Shown one piece after another: positions 17,034 through 25,833 of a DNA stretch of 64,000 nt (position 1 is its first letter; every line of letters starts with the position of its first letter). The notes below the pieces were generated by a model. The model saw nothing but the letters and a program-made list of their open reading frames with translations. It made no database searches and was not told the DNA's origin. A program made the translations under genes and the position numbers. The stretch spans positions 230,063 to 294,062 of the forward strand of contig CAXUHB010000003.1 of NCBI GenBank assembly GCA_964250755.1, in the 5' to 3' direction. Source of the DNA: DASWOJ01 sp964250755. GTDB lineage: Bacteria; Pseudomonadota; Alphaproteobacteria; Acetobacterales; Acetobacteraceae.

Positions 17034-17483
17034 CTACACCGCCGCCGCAGCCGCCGGCACGCCCGGCGCGACGGCCGGCCGGGCGTACGGCGCGCGGCCC
17101 AGCACCGTGTCTTCGTGCCGCACGATCCGGCGCGCGAGCTTGAGCGCCATGTAGCACTCGTCCGCCTCCACATGCGCCAGGGTCCGGTCCAGGATGTCTC
17201 GCGCGAGGCCCGAGGTGGTGGCCGCCTGGAACTCGCGTATGGCGGCCCGCGCCTGCGCGACGCCGTCCGCGCGCTCCCCGTCCGCGCCGATGTAGGCCGT
17301 CTGCAGCGCGAAGTAGATGCGGCGCGCAGGGCTGTCCGCCTGCTCCGGCGGCATGATCTGCTTGCCGAACAGGAAGCGCGCATGGGTCGTCATCTCGATC
17401 CGGCTGCGCGTGCGGAAGCGCAGGGACGCGCCGTTCACGATCATGGCCTCCCCGGCATGAAGCTCCAACACAAGGTGGGACAT
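17034..17483 (-). CDS. flbT: Flagellin mRNA regulator FlbT
   Basis: 149 residues beginning MSHLVLELHAGEAMIVNGAS, then IEMTTHARFLFGKQIMPPEQ and ARRIYFALQTAYIGADGERA; all are conserved in FlbT. FlbT binds the flagellin mRNA leader and controls its stability and translation. The last 30 residues are Ala/Pro-rich. It lies about 100 bases after the flagellin gene, behind two GC hairpins that may reduce its expression relative to flagellin. Confidence 0.92.
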   Translation of the reverse strand: MSHLVLELHAGEAMIVNGASLRFRTRSRIEMTTHARFLFGKQIMPPEQADSPARRIYFALQTAYIGADGERADGVAQARAAIREFQAATTSGLARDILDRTLAHVEADECYMALKLARRIVRHEDTVLGRAPYARPAVAPGVPAAAAAV

Positions 17484-17530
17484 GACTGGCTCCGATGCCG
17501 TGCAGGGTGGCCGCAGCGCGTGGGGGATCA

Positions 17531-17579
17531 CCCGGCGGCGGCGCAGGCGCCGCCGGGTCCAGACCCTGCCGGGGCAGGG
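17531..17579 (-). terminator. Tandem GC hairpins between fliC and flbT
   Basis: CCCGGCGGC/GCCGCCGGG (17531-17557, 9-bp stem) and CCCTGCC/GGCAGGG (17564-17579) follow the flagellin stop codon on the minus strand. No clear T-run is present. They probably protect or partly terminate the abundant flagellin mRNA, giving less flbT-flaF readthrough. Confidence 0.5.
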
Positions 17580-17586
17580 CCTGCCG

Positions 17587-18501
17587 CTACTTGAACAGGC
17601 TGAGCAGGGCCTGCGGCGCCTGGTTGGCCAGGGACAGCGCCTGGGTGCCAAGCTGCTGCTTGATCTGCAGGGCTTGCAGCTTTGCCGACTCCTTCGACAG
17701 GTCCGTGTCTATCAGCGCGCCCAGCCCGGCGTTCAGGCTGTCTATCTTGCTGGTGTTGAAGCTGATGGTCGCGTCCAGCAGGTTCGAGTCCGCGCCGACC
17801 TGGTTCAGCTGGTCCGCCACCCCCTTCAGCGCCGTGGAGAATGCGGTGGCCCCCGTGGTCGCCGACAGGGCCAGCGCCGCCGCCGTCTGGTCCGCGCCCG
17901 CCGTGATGGTGCCGAAGCTGTCCACGCCCGCCGCCGAACGCGAGAACGTGGAGCCGATCAGGCCCGCCAGCGTGTTGGCCAGGCCGCTCACGTCCTCCCC
18001 GGCGATGGTGCTCGTCGTCCCGGTCTCGCTGTTGATGACCGTCTTGGCCGCCCCCGCCACCGGAGCCGCACCGGCGACGCTGCCCAGCAGGGTCTGGCCG
18101 TTGTACTTCGAGTTGTCCACGAAGTTGGCGACCTGGCTGACCAGGGACTTGTAGGAGGTCACATACTGGTCGCGCTGGCCCTGCGGGATGCTGGAGTCGC
18201 CGATCTTGACCAGCAGCGACTGCGCCTTGTTCACGCTGTCGCTGATATTGGTCAACGCCTTGAGCGAGGTGGTGACCAGGCCCTTGGCGTTGCCCAACTG
18301 CTCGTTCACGCTCGTCAGCGCGCCCACGTCCGCGCGCACGCGCTGCGCCACCGCAAAGGCGCCGCCGTCATCCGCGGCGTCCGCCACCCGGTAGCCGGTG
18401 GAGATGCGCTTCTGCGTGGCCTCAAGCTGGCCGCTGGTGTTGTTGAGCGACGCCAGGGCAACCTGGGCGGCGACGTTGGTGTTCACCGAATTCAACGACA
18501 T
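17587..18501 (-). CDS. fliC: Flagellin
   Basis: 304 residues. The N-terminal D0/D1 helix SVNTNVAAQVALASLNNTSG and the C-terminal helix LGTQALSLANQAPQALLSLF are typical; the variable middle is Ala/Thr/Gly-rich and short, as in small alphaproteobacterial flagellins. It is secreted without a cleaved signal and forms the filament. Genes for flbT, flaF and a DUF1217 protein follow in the same direction. A specific flagellar promoter upstream (18502-18620) could not be named with confidence. Confidence 0.95.
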   Translation of the reverse strand: MSLNSVNTNVAAQVALASLNNTSGQLEATQKRISTGYRVADAADDGGAFAVAQRVRADVGALTSVNEQLGNAKGLVTTSLKALTNISDSVNKAQSLLVKIGDSSIPQGQRDQYVTSYKSLVSQVANFVDNSKYNGQTLLGSVAGAAPVAGAAKTVINSETGTTSTIAGEDVSGLANTLAGLIGSTFSRSAAGVDSFGTITAGADQTAAALALSATTGATAFSTALKGVADQLNQVGADSNLLDATISFNTSKIDSLNAGLGALIDTDLSKESAKLQALQIKQQLGTQALSLANQAPQALLSLFK

Positions 18502-18641
18502 GACATTCTGACCCCATCAAGCCGCCCCGGCCCAGCCGGCTGCGGCCCGTGTTCACGACGCCGCTTTTGCTGGCGTAAGACGAGTGTGCCGGACCAGGCT
18601 TAAAGAAGGGTGAAGCGCTGTCACGAGATGCACCTGCGCCC

Positions 18642-19322
18642 TCAGCGCAACGCCGCCGCCGCCAGGATGCCGCCGCGCTCGTCTTGCAGCAGCAGCGCCG
18701 CATGGGTGCCGCGCGGGGCGGGCACCGTCACGCTGACGGGCGCCCCCGTCCAGTCGCCGACCGGCTCCAGCATGCGCACGGTGTTCACCGCCGGGCCGCC
18801 GCGACCGGCCGGGGAGTCGTAGCCCACCAGCCACAGCGTGCCGCGCCCATGGCCCGCCCCGGCCTGCAGGCGCAGCCCGCCGCCCTCCCGCGACAGCTCC
18901 AGCCCGACCGCGGCGCGCTGGTCCTGCCGGGCGCGGGCCACGGCGGCCTGGACGGCGGGGGCGTCGTAGCCTACGGCCTCGTGCCGGCCGCCCACCACCA
19001 CCTGCGGAGTATAGACACCAGCGGTGCCCAACTGCGCTACGTAGCGGCGCTGGCGCTGGCTGGCGGCAGGGAGGGAGAGGCTGTCCTTCCAGCCGGCGCG
19101 GTCGAACCAGGTGACGTGCAGGTCCAGCGGCAGCAGCCCGGCGTCGCCCTGCGCCATGTCCGCCACCACGGCGTCCGCCGCCGGGCAGGCGGCGCAGGCT
19201 TGGGAGCTGAACAGCTCCAGCACCAGCACGCGCTCGGACTGCGGGCCGGCGCGGGTGGCGCCTGGCGCGAGCGCGGCGGCGGCCAGCAGGAAGGCGGCGG
19301 CAAGGGTCGGGATAGGTGGCAT
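18642..19322 (-). CDS. DUF1223 domain-containing secreted protein
   Basis: 226 residues with a signal peptide (FLLAAAALAPGATRAG) and then VLVLELFSSQACAACPAADA, where the CAAC motif sits in a thioredoxin-like fold as in DUF1223 proteins. HVTWFDRAGWKDSLS and GVYTPQVVVGGRHEAVGYD are also conserved. Probably periplasmic with a redox-related role; function not established. It is transcribed alone, on the minus strand between fliC and a 410-base stretch (19323-19733) in which no gene was recognised. Confidence 0.85.
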   Translation of the reverse strand: MPPIPTLAAAFLLAAAALAPGATRAGPQSERVLVLELFSSQACAACPAADAVVADMAQGDAGLLPLDLHVTWFDRAGWKDSLSLPAASQRQRRYVAQLGTAGVYTPQVVVGGRHEAVGYDAPAVQAAVARARQDQRAAVGLELSREGGGLRLQAGAGHGRGTLWLVGYDSPAGRGGPAVNTVRMLEPVGDWTGAPVSVTVPAPRGTHAALLLQDERGGILAAAALR

Positions 19323-19733
19323 GTCTCTGCTCCTGGAACCGGCGCCGGACGCGGCGCCCCTCGGCCAGGCCCGGTTTTGCGGGCGCGGGTCCCGCGGCCT
19401 CCCTAGCCAGCCACCTGATCTATCCAGGGCGGCAGGGAACGGTCACGGCAGGAGTGGTTGGCATTTGTAGGGATGGGGGGATAAACCTGACCAGGCGCTT
19501 AACAATGCTGGACACAGGATTGCGAGCAGCCGGACAGGCACCCATGCCGGCCCGAAAGGGTGCTCACGGGCCGCAGGACGGCCAGGTACGCCGCCTTACG
19601 GTTCAGTGCTGTCTGGTGGGCCGCGAGATACTCATCAGCGCGGGACAGATTGCATTCGCAAGTCCCTGGAGTTCTGCCCCGAAAACCCTGCGGCGCAATC
19701 AGCGCGCGTGCAGCTATCGCCGGGCGACGGGCG

Positions 19734-19931
19734 TCAGTCCCCCGCAGCCAGCGTCCCGCCGCCGCCTGCGGCCTGCTGCAGCAGCTTCGCCATGCTCTCG
19801 ATGAACCCGGCCTCCCAGCGGCTGGCCGGGCTGGTCCGCAGCAGGATGTTGCGGAGAGTCAGGCACTCCGCATGGGTGACGGGCGGCAAGCGGGCAATCG
19901 GCGAGCCGTCCTGGTCCGTGACAAGTTGCAT
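19734..19931 (-). CDS. Hypothetical 65-residue protein
   Basis: A small ORF of mixed composition (starts MQLVTDQDGSPIARLPPV, ends in a Gly-rich tail). It is preceded by AGGAGGGGG, an excellent ribosome site 4 bases before the ATG, which is the main reason to accept it. The middle, ECLTLRNILLRTSPASRWE, could form two helices. It is divergent from gdhB. No family is recognised. Confidence 0.5.
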   Translation of the reverse strand: MQLVTDQDGSPIARLPPVTHAECLTLRNILLRTSPASRWEAGFIESMAKLLQQAAGGGGTLAAGD

Positions 19932-20031
19932 CGTACCCCCTCCTGCCCTGGTGCAAGGCCCGCGAATCGGGCACGCTTGACTATACCAGAACGCTAGGCG
20001 ACTTGCGTAAGTCTAAACTTGACTTGTATTC

Positions 20032-20101
20032 GCCTCGCTTCATGTTCCCTATTTGTTCATTTACGCCGCTTCTGTTCTTGAATTGTTTCTGCAAGCGAGG
20101 C
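20032..20101 (+). promoter_or_regulatory. Inverted repeat able to mask the gdhB ribosome site
   Basis: GCCTCGCTT (20032-20040) is the exact complement of AAGCGAGGC (20093-20101). The second arm contains the GCGAGG ribosome site of gdhB, whose ATG is at 20106. The 52-base loop is AT-rich. A TTGACT box (20019-20024) precedes the first arm and could be a -35. If both arms are transcribed, translation could be switched by this pairing. Confidence 0.4.
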
Positions 20102-20105
20102 TGCC

Positions 20106-23100
20106 ATGCCCGACACCCTGCCCCAAGCACGCACCAGCGCGGACGCCGACACCGTGCGGGCCGAACTGCTCCGTGCCGCCGCGGCAGCCCTCGCCCGCAT
20201 CGCGCCGGACCTGCCGGACGCCGCGGCGGCCTTCATCGGCCCGCTGCACGCCGCCCTGCCCACTGCCGAGCTGGCGGCGCAAACGCCCGAGGCGCTGGCC
20301 GCCGCCGCCGCCAGCCTCTGGTCCCTCGCCGCCCGGCGGCAACCCGGCGAGTCCCTGGTCCGCGTCACCATCCCGTCCGCAGGTGCCCAGGCATCAGGCG
20401 CTCAGGTCGGGGGCGGACGCATGGTGGCAGAGGCCGCCACGGACGACATGCCGTTCCTGGTGGACAGCGCCCTGGCCGCCCTGTCGGGCGCGCGCACCAT
20501 CCGGCAGCTCCTGCATCCCGTCGCCGCCATCCAGCGCGGCCCTGATGGCGCGTTGCTGGGGTGGTCCGCCGAGCCGAGCCAGGGGTCCGTCCGCGAAAGC
20601 TGGATGCGGATCGAGTTCACCGGCGCCAGCGACGCCCCGGCGCTGGAAGCCGCGTTGCGCCGCACCCTGGACGACGTGCGCGCCGCCAACCGCGACCACG
20701 GCGCAATGCGCGCCCTGGTGCTGCAGGCCGCCGCGGAAACGTCCGCCCAAGCGACGCCCGAAGGCCGCACCGCCGCCGAGTTCCTGCATTGGCTGCTGGA
20801 CGACAACTACGTGCTGCTGGGCCACCGCCGGGTCATGGTGGGGCCGCCGGACGCGGAGGGCGTGCCCGGGCTGCTGTCCGTTGTCGAGGCCGAGAACCTG
20901 GGCCTGCTGCACGACCCCGCCGTCGCCGCCTTCGACACGCTGGCCGACTTGCAGCACGCCGCCCCGGCCATACGCGCCGCCCTGCTGGAGCCGGTGCCGC
21001 TGGCCGTCGCCAAGGCCAACCTGCGCTCCACGGTGCATCGCGCCGCGCATGGCGACGTCGTGGTGACGCGCATCTTCGGCGCGGCCGGGGCGGTAACGGG
21101 CATACGCATCTTCTTCGGGCTGTTCGCCGCCACGGCCTACACCCGCAACCCCCGCTCCATCCCGCTGCTGGCGCAGAAGGTGGCGTCCATCCTGGCGGCG
21201 TCCGGCGTGGAGCCGGGCAGCCATGACGGGCGGGCGCTGCGGCACGTGCTGGACACCTGGCCGCGCGACGAGCTGTTCCAGGCGCCCGAGGCCGCCATCC
21301 TGGACGGCGCGCGCCGCGCCCTCGACCTTCGGCTGCGCCCGCGCACCGCGCTGGTCGTGCGGCTGGACCCGTTCGAGCGGTTCGCGTCCGCCATCGTGTG
21401 GCTGCCGCGCGACGTGTTCGACACCCGGCTGCGGGAACGGGTGGGCGGCATCCTGGCCCGCGCCTACGCCGGGCGCATCAGCGCCTTCTACATCGCGCTG
21501 GGGGACGAGCCGCTGGCGCGCGTCAACTACATCGTCGGCACCACGCCGGGCGCGGTGCCGCAGGTGGACCCCGGCGTCTTGCAGGACGTGATCCGCCAGG
21601 CCGCCCGCGACTTCCGCGACCGCCTGGCGGAGGCCCTTGCGGGCCGCGAGGGTGAGGCCGCCGCCGCCCGCCTGTCCGCCCGCTGGGGCGACGCCTTTCC
21701 CGCCGCCTACCAGGAAGCCGCCACTGCCGACCAGGCCGCCGCGGACCTGGCCCTGGCCGAGCGCGCCGCCGCCACGGGGCGCCCCGCGGCCCGGCTGGAG
21801 CAGGCCCCCGGCGCAGACCCCGCCACCCTGACCCTGCGCCTGGCCCAGCCCGGTGACCCCTTGCCCCTGTCCGACACCCTGCCGCTGCTGGAGAGCCTGG
21901 ACCTGCGCGCCATCGAGGAGGTGCCCTACCGCCTGCACCCCGCCGGCCCGGACAGCGCCACGGTCGTCCTGCAACTGATCACCCTGCGCGCCGGCACCGC
22001 CGTGGACCCCGCCCGCTTTCCGGCCTTGCTGGACGCCCTGGACGCCTTGCTGGACGGGCGGGCGGAGGCCGATGGGTTCAACCGGCTGGTGCTGCGCGCC
22101 GGGCTGACCTGGAGGGAGTGCTGGCTGCTGCGGGCGATGCAGCGCTGGCTCAAGCAGGTCGGCTTCGCGTTCAGCCAGGTGGGTGTCGAGGCCGCGCTGG
22201 CCGCCCACCCTGCTGCCGCCCGCATCCTGGTGGACCTGTTCCACGCCCGCTTCGCTCCGGAGCGCGCGGGGGCGGACGAGGCTCCGTTGGAGACGGCCTG
22301 GGCGGCGCTGCTGGACGGGGTGGCCAACCCGGACGAGGACCGCATCCTGTCCCGGCTGATGACGCTGCTGCGGGCGGTGCTGCGGACCAACTTCCATGCG
22401 GACGCCGCTTACATCGCCCTCAAGATCAGCAGCGCCGACGCCGGCGACATGCCGGCGCCGCGCCCGTGGCGGGAGATCTTCGTCCACTCCGCCCGCATGG
22501 AGGGCTGCCACCTGCGTGCCGGCCCGGTCGCCCGCGGCGGCATACGCTGGTCCGACCGGCGGGAGGACTTCCGCACGGAGATCCTGGGCCTGATGAAGGC
22601 GCAGCGCCTCAAGAACGTCGTGATCGTACCGACCGGGGCCAAGGGCGGCTTCGTGCTGAAGCGCGCGCCGGCTCCGTCCAACCGGGACGCCTTCATGGCG
22701 GAAGGGGTGGCCTGCTACTCCATCCTGATCAACGCCATGCTGGACATGGCAGACGACCTGCACGGGCTGACGGTCGTGACGCCTGCCGGCATACGCCGCC
22801 GGGACGGGGACGACCCCTACATGGTCGCCGCCGCCGACAAAGGCACTGCGACGTTCAGCGACATCGCCAACGGCATCGCCACCGGGCGCGGCTTCTGGCT
22901 GGGCGACGCCTTCGCGTCCGGCGGCAGCCAGGGCTACGACCACAAGGCGATGGGCATCACTGCCCGCGGCGCCTGGGTCATGGTGGCCCGGCACTTCGCG
23001 GAACTCGGCCTCGACATCCAGACGGACCCCTTCACCTGCGTCGGCGTCGGCGACATGAGCGGGGACGTGTTCGGCAACGGCCTGCTGGTCAGCCGGCAGA

Positions 23101-24857
23101 CCCGGCTGCTGGCCGCCTTCGACCACCGCCACATCTTCCTGGACCCCGCCCCGGACGCCGCCGCGTCCTACGACGAGCGCGCCCGGCTGTTCGCCCTGCC
23201 GCGGTCGTCCTGGATGGACTACGACCCCGCCTGCATCAGCCCCGGCGGCGGCGTGTTCAGCCGCGCCGAGAAGCGCATCACCCTGCCCGCCGCCTCCGCC
23301 GCCATGCTGGACCTGCCGCCCGGCCCGCACGAACCCGCCGCCGTCATGCAGGCCATCCTGCGCGCCCGTGTGGACCTGCTGTATTTCGGCGGCATCGGCA
23401 CCTACGTGAAGGCGTCCGCGGAGTCCCAGGCCGACGCCGGGGACCGCGCCAACGACGCCCTGCGCGTGAACGGCGCCGACCTGCGCGCCCGGGTGTTGGC
23501 GGAGGGCGCGAACCTCGCCATCACCCAGGCTGGACGCATCGAGTATGCCCGGACTGGCGGGCGCCTGAACACGGACGCACTGGACAACTCCGCCGGGGTG
23601 TCCACCAGCGACCACGAGGTGAACATCAAGATACTGCTGGCCGATGCCGAGCGGGAGGGCGCCCTGACCCGGCGCCAGCGCGACGACCTGCTGGCCTCCA
23701 TGACGGGGGAAGTTGCCGACCTGGTGCTGCGCGACAACCATCAGCAGTCCCTGGCCGTGTCGCTGGAGGCGCTGGGCGGCGCTGCCGAGCTGCCCGCGCA
23801 GGCCACCCTGATGCTGCTGCTGGAGCGGGAGGGCCTGCTGGATCGCGCCCTGTCCGGCCTGCCCGACGCAGCCGCGCTGAAGGCCCGCACCGCGTCCGGC
23901 GACGCGCTGGTGCGTCCGGAGATTGCAGCGCTGCTGCCCGTCGCCAAGCTGTGGCTGACCGCAGCCATCGAGGATGCGGACCCCGCCGCGGACCCCACCG
24001 CCGATCCGGCCTTTGACGGAACGCTGCTGGCCTACTTCCCGCAGCCGCTGCAGGCGGGGTTCGCGCGCTTCGCGGCGCGGCACCGGCTACGCCGGGAGCT
24101 GATTGCGACGGTGGTGGTGAACGGCGTCGCCAACCGGCTTGGTCCGGCGGCGCTGGGGCGCCTGGCGGCGGACGGGGCCGCGCCCGCCCTCATCCGGGCG
24201 GCGTGGCTGGCGTCGGAGCTGTTCGGGCTAGACGCCCTATGCGACGCGGTGGACGCCGCGCCGGCACCGGCCGCCACGCGGCTGGATGCGCTGCTGACGC
24301 TGCGCCGCTTGCAGGAGGCGGTGACGCGGGACCTGCTGGCCGCCGGGGTGTCGGGGCCGCTGGATGCCGCGGTGTCGGCGCTGCGCCCGGGCATCGCGGC
24401 CCTGGCGGCCTCGGCAGCGGCAGAGGCGGCGGGGACTCCGGCTGCTGCGGCGCTGCGGGCCGCCGGGTTGCCGGACGGCCTGGCGGCGCAGGTGGCGGCT
24501 GCCCCCGGGCTGGCTGCCGCGCCGGCCATCGTGCGGCTGGCGGACCAGGCAGGGGTTCCGCCGGCCACGGTGGCCGCGGCGTGGGCGTCGGTCGGGCGGG
24601 CGCTGGGGATCGAGGAGCTGCGGGCCGCGGTGGCGCTGGCGCCCGCGCCGGGGCCGTTCGGCGCACGGGCCAAGGCGGCGCTGCTGTCCGACCTGCTGCA
24701 GGCCCAGTCCCGCGCGGCGGCGGCGGCGGTGCGCGGGGCGGACCTGGCAGGGCGGCCCGGGGTTGCGGCAGCGGCAGCGCTGGCGCGGGATGCGGCGGCT
24801 GCGCCGGATTTGGCGGGGATCAGCGTGGCGGTTCGGGCAGTGGCGGGGGTGGCGTAA
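20106..24857 (+). CDS. gdhB: NAD-specific glutamate dehydrogenase, large (180-kDa) class
   Basis: 1583 residues, the normal size for the large NAD-GDH class. It oxidatively deaminates glutamate to 2-oxoglutarate and ammonia. The N-terminal third holds ACT-like regulatory regions. The catalytic core shows ARGGIRWSDRREDFRTEI, PTGAKGGFVLKR with the catalytic lysine region, GVGDMSGDVFGNG for NAD binding, and LRARVLAEGANLAITQAGRI. The Ala-rich C-terminal helical region is complete. A hairpin may control its ribosome site. It could feed carbon from amino acids imported by the aap system into the TCA cycle. Confidence 0.96.
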   Translation: MPDTLPQARTSADADTVRAELLRAAAAALARIAPDLPDAAAAFIGPLHAALPTAELAAQTPEALAAAAASLWSLAARRQPGESLVRVTIPSAGAQASGAQVGGGRMVAEAATDDMPFLVDSALAALSGARTIRQLLHPVAAIQRGPDGALLGWSAEPSQGSVRESWMRIEFTGASDAPALEAALRRTLDDVRAANRDHGAMRALVLQAAAETSAQATPEGRTAAEFLHWLLDDNYVLLGHRRVMVGPPDAEGVPGLLSVVEAENLGLLHDPAVAAFDTLADLQHAAPAIRAALLEPVPLAVAKANLRSTVHRAAHGDVVVTRIFGAAGAVTGIRIFFGLFAATAYTRNPRSIPLLAQKVASILAASGVEPGSHDGRALRHVLDTWPRDELFQAPEAAILDGARRALDLRLRPRTALVVRLDPFERFASAIVWLPRDVFDTRLRERVGGILARAYAGRISAFYIALGDEPLARVNYIVGTTPGAVPQVDPGVLQDVIRQAARDFRDRLAEALAGREGEAAAARLSARWGDAFPAAYQEAATADQAAADLALAERAAATGRPAARLEQAPGADPATLTLRLAQPGDPLPLSDTLPLLESLDLRAIEEVPYRLHPAGPDSATVVLQLITLRAGTAVDPARFPALLDALDALLDGRAEADGFNRLVLRAGLTWRECWLLRAMQRWLKQVGFAFSQVGVEAALAAHPAAARILVDLFHARFAPERAGADEAPLETAWAALLDGVANPDEDRILSRLMTLLRAVLRTNFHADAAYIALKISSADAGDMPAPRPWREIFVHSARMEGCHLRAGPVARGGIRWSDRREDFRTEILGLMKAQRLKNVVIVPTGAKGGFVLKRAPAPSNRDAFMAEGVACYSILINAMLDMADDLHGLTVVTPAGIRRRDGDDPYMVAAADKGTATFSDIANGIATGRGFWLGDAFASGGSQGYDHKAMGITARGAWVMVARHFAELGLDIQTDPFTCVGVGDMSGDVFGNGLLVSRQTRLLAAFDHRHIFLDPAPDAAASYDERARLFALPRSSWMDYDPACISPGGGVFSRAEKRITLPAASAAMLDLPPGPHEPAAVMQAILRARVDLLYFGGIGTYVKASAESQADAGDRANDALRVNGADLRARVLAEGANLAITQAGRIEYARTGGRLNTDALDNSAGVSTSDHEVNIKILLADAEREGALTRRQRDDLLASMTGEVADLVLRDNHQQSLAVSLEALGGAAELPAQATLMLLLEREGLLDRALSGLPDAAALKARTASGDALVRPEIAALLPVAKLWLTAAIEDADPAADPTADPAFDGTLLAYFPQPLQAGFARFAARHRLRRELIATVVVNGVANRLGPAALGRLAADGAAPALIRAAWLASELFGLDALCDAVDAAPAPAATRLDALLTLRRLQEAVTRDLLAAGVSGPLDAAVSALRPGIAALAASAAAEAAGTPAAAALRAAGLPDGLAAQVAAAPGLAAAPAIVRLADQAGVPPATVAAAWASVGRALGIEELRAAVALAPAPGPFGARAKAALLSDLLQAQSRAAAAAVRGADLAGRPGVAAAAALARDAAAAPDLAGISVAVRAVAGVA

Positions 24858-24860
24858 GCC

Positions 24861-25322
24861 GTGCCCGCACGTCGCGACCCTAAGCCATATGTGGTAAAGG
24901 GAACGGCGCAACGGATTGCACACGTTGAGGCGCACATCGAAGCCAGGTTTTCCGACCTGAGTGGATTGATGCACAACGTGACGCATAATTACGGCAATCC
25001 CGACGCCTGTGTGGGGCTGCTGTCAGATCACGGTCTTGCAAAAGCTATGCTGTCCTGGTTCGTGCAAGGAGACCTCGCCGCCTCGCGCCAGTGGTTCTAC
25101 ACCGCATCCAAGCTAGACCAGATGCTGTACAGGCGTACCGAGGATAAGATGGGTCCTCTAGCCAGGACGTGGCAGCTTCTGCACCCGCTCGTCTCCAACC
25201 ATTCAGACCTCATCAGGTGGTTTGCCAACTGCGACATGGTCTACGACCTCAAGCGTGTCGAGGACGTGCGGACGTGGGACTATCTGGCCTACCAGGCACC
25301 CCTTGCGTTGCGCGGCGACTAG
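24861..25322 (+). CDS. Imm49-like immunity protein, N-terminal part (split by an in-frame TAG)
   Basis: 153 residues from a GTG 3 bases after the gdhB stop. HIEARFSDLSGLMHNVTHNY, AMLSWFVQGDLAASRQWFYT and LVSNHSDLIRWFANCDMVYD resemble the helical repeats of the immunity protein 49 family, which protects against polymorphic toxins. TAG at 25320 ends it about 150 residues before the family end; the same frame continues with no other stop to 25676. Codon use is less GC-rich than in gdhB, suggesting transfer. Either a pseudogene, a suppressed stop, or two peptides that assemble. Confidence 0.6.
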   Translation: MPARRDPKPYVVKGTAQRIAHVEAHIEARFSDLSGLMHNVTHNYGNPDACVGLLSDHGLAKAMLSWFVQGDLAASRQWFYTASKLDQMLYRRTEDKMGPLARTWQLLHPLVSNHSDLIRWFANCDMVYDLKRVEDVRTWDYLAYQAPLALRGD

Positions 25323-25352
25323 GACCGCCTAGCCTGGCGCAGCCAAACGGCC

Positions 25353-25676
25353 ATGGACCACCTTCGTGCAACCAAGAGCAAGGCCAAGTATGTCAGCGAC
25401 CAGGAGTTCTTCCTGGCCCTGGCCGACCAGGATGTTTCCGGCATGGAGGCTGCTCTTGAGCGGCTCACGCAACCCCAGCTCGTGCGGTCGCGGAGCAGTG
25501 ACGAGTCCGGTTACACTGGTGACCTCATTTTCCGGCCCGCCGTTGTCTATGCCAAGATCGCCTGGCATCACGGGCACAAGGTCAAGGTGAACAGCCCGCT
25601 GGTTCCGGCAGAGTGGCTGCCGATGGAGCCGCTGCCCCGCTACGAGGAGACCTACGCCTTCCTGTCCCCGACCTGA
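25353..25676 (+). pseudogene. Imm49-like immunity protein, C-terminal part
   Basis: 107 residues in the same frame as the upstream half, 11 codons after the TAG. The end, PAVVYAKIAWHHGHKVKVNS followed by PLVPAEWLPMEPLPRYEETY, matches the usual Imm49 C-terminus (full length about 270 residues together). An ATG exists at 25353 but has no ribosome site, so independent translation is doubtful. No toxin gene of the matching kind is next to it. Confidence 0.55.
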
Positions 25677-25785
25677 CCAGCTATTTTTACGTGCGCTTTG
25701 GGCGGCGGCCGGTGTGGGAAGCATGCCGGCCGCCGCGGAGCAGGCAGATCGACGACAAGCACTGCATATTGATACTTGTATCTAT

Positions 25786-25819
25786 ATACCCGTGCTTGAA
25801 ACATACCCGTGCTTGAAAC
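25786..25819 (+). repeat. 17-bp perfect tandem repeat upstream of the antitoxin gene
   Basis: ATACCCGTGCTTGAAAC occurs twice, back to back, 15 bases before the antitoxin ATG. AT-rich promoter-like sequence (TTGATACTTGTATC) lies just upstream. Toxin-antitoxin operons are usually repressed by the antitoxin at repeats in this position, so it may be a duplicated operator. Confidence 0.55.
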
Positions 25820-25833
25820 CGGGGTCCGTCATC

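Noticed and set aside
18502..18620. Sigma-54 or sigma-28 promoter before the flagellin gene
   Set aside because: Partial matches were seen but neither element pair has acceptable spacing and sequence.
20394..24083. Long minus-strand open frame opposite gdhB
   Set aside because: Pure antisense of a strongly conserved gene; composition is low-complexity Gln/Gly/Arg/His.
25714..25833. 40-residue N-terminal extension of the antitoxin
   Set aside because: It would translate the promoter region and the 17-bp tandem repeats; homology begins at the ATG at 25834.
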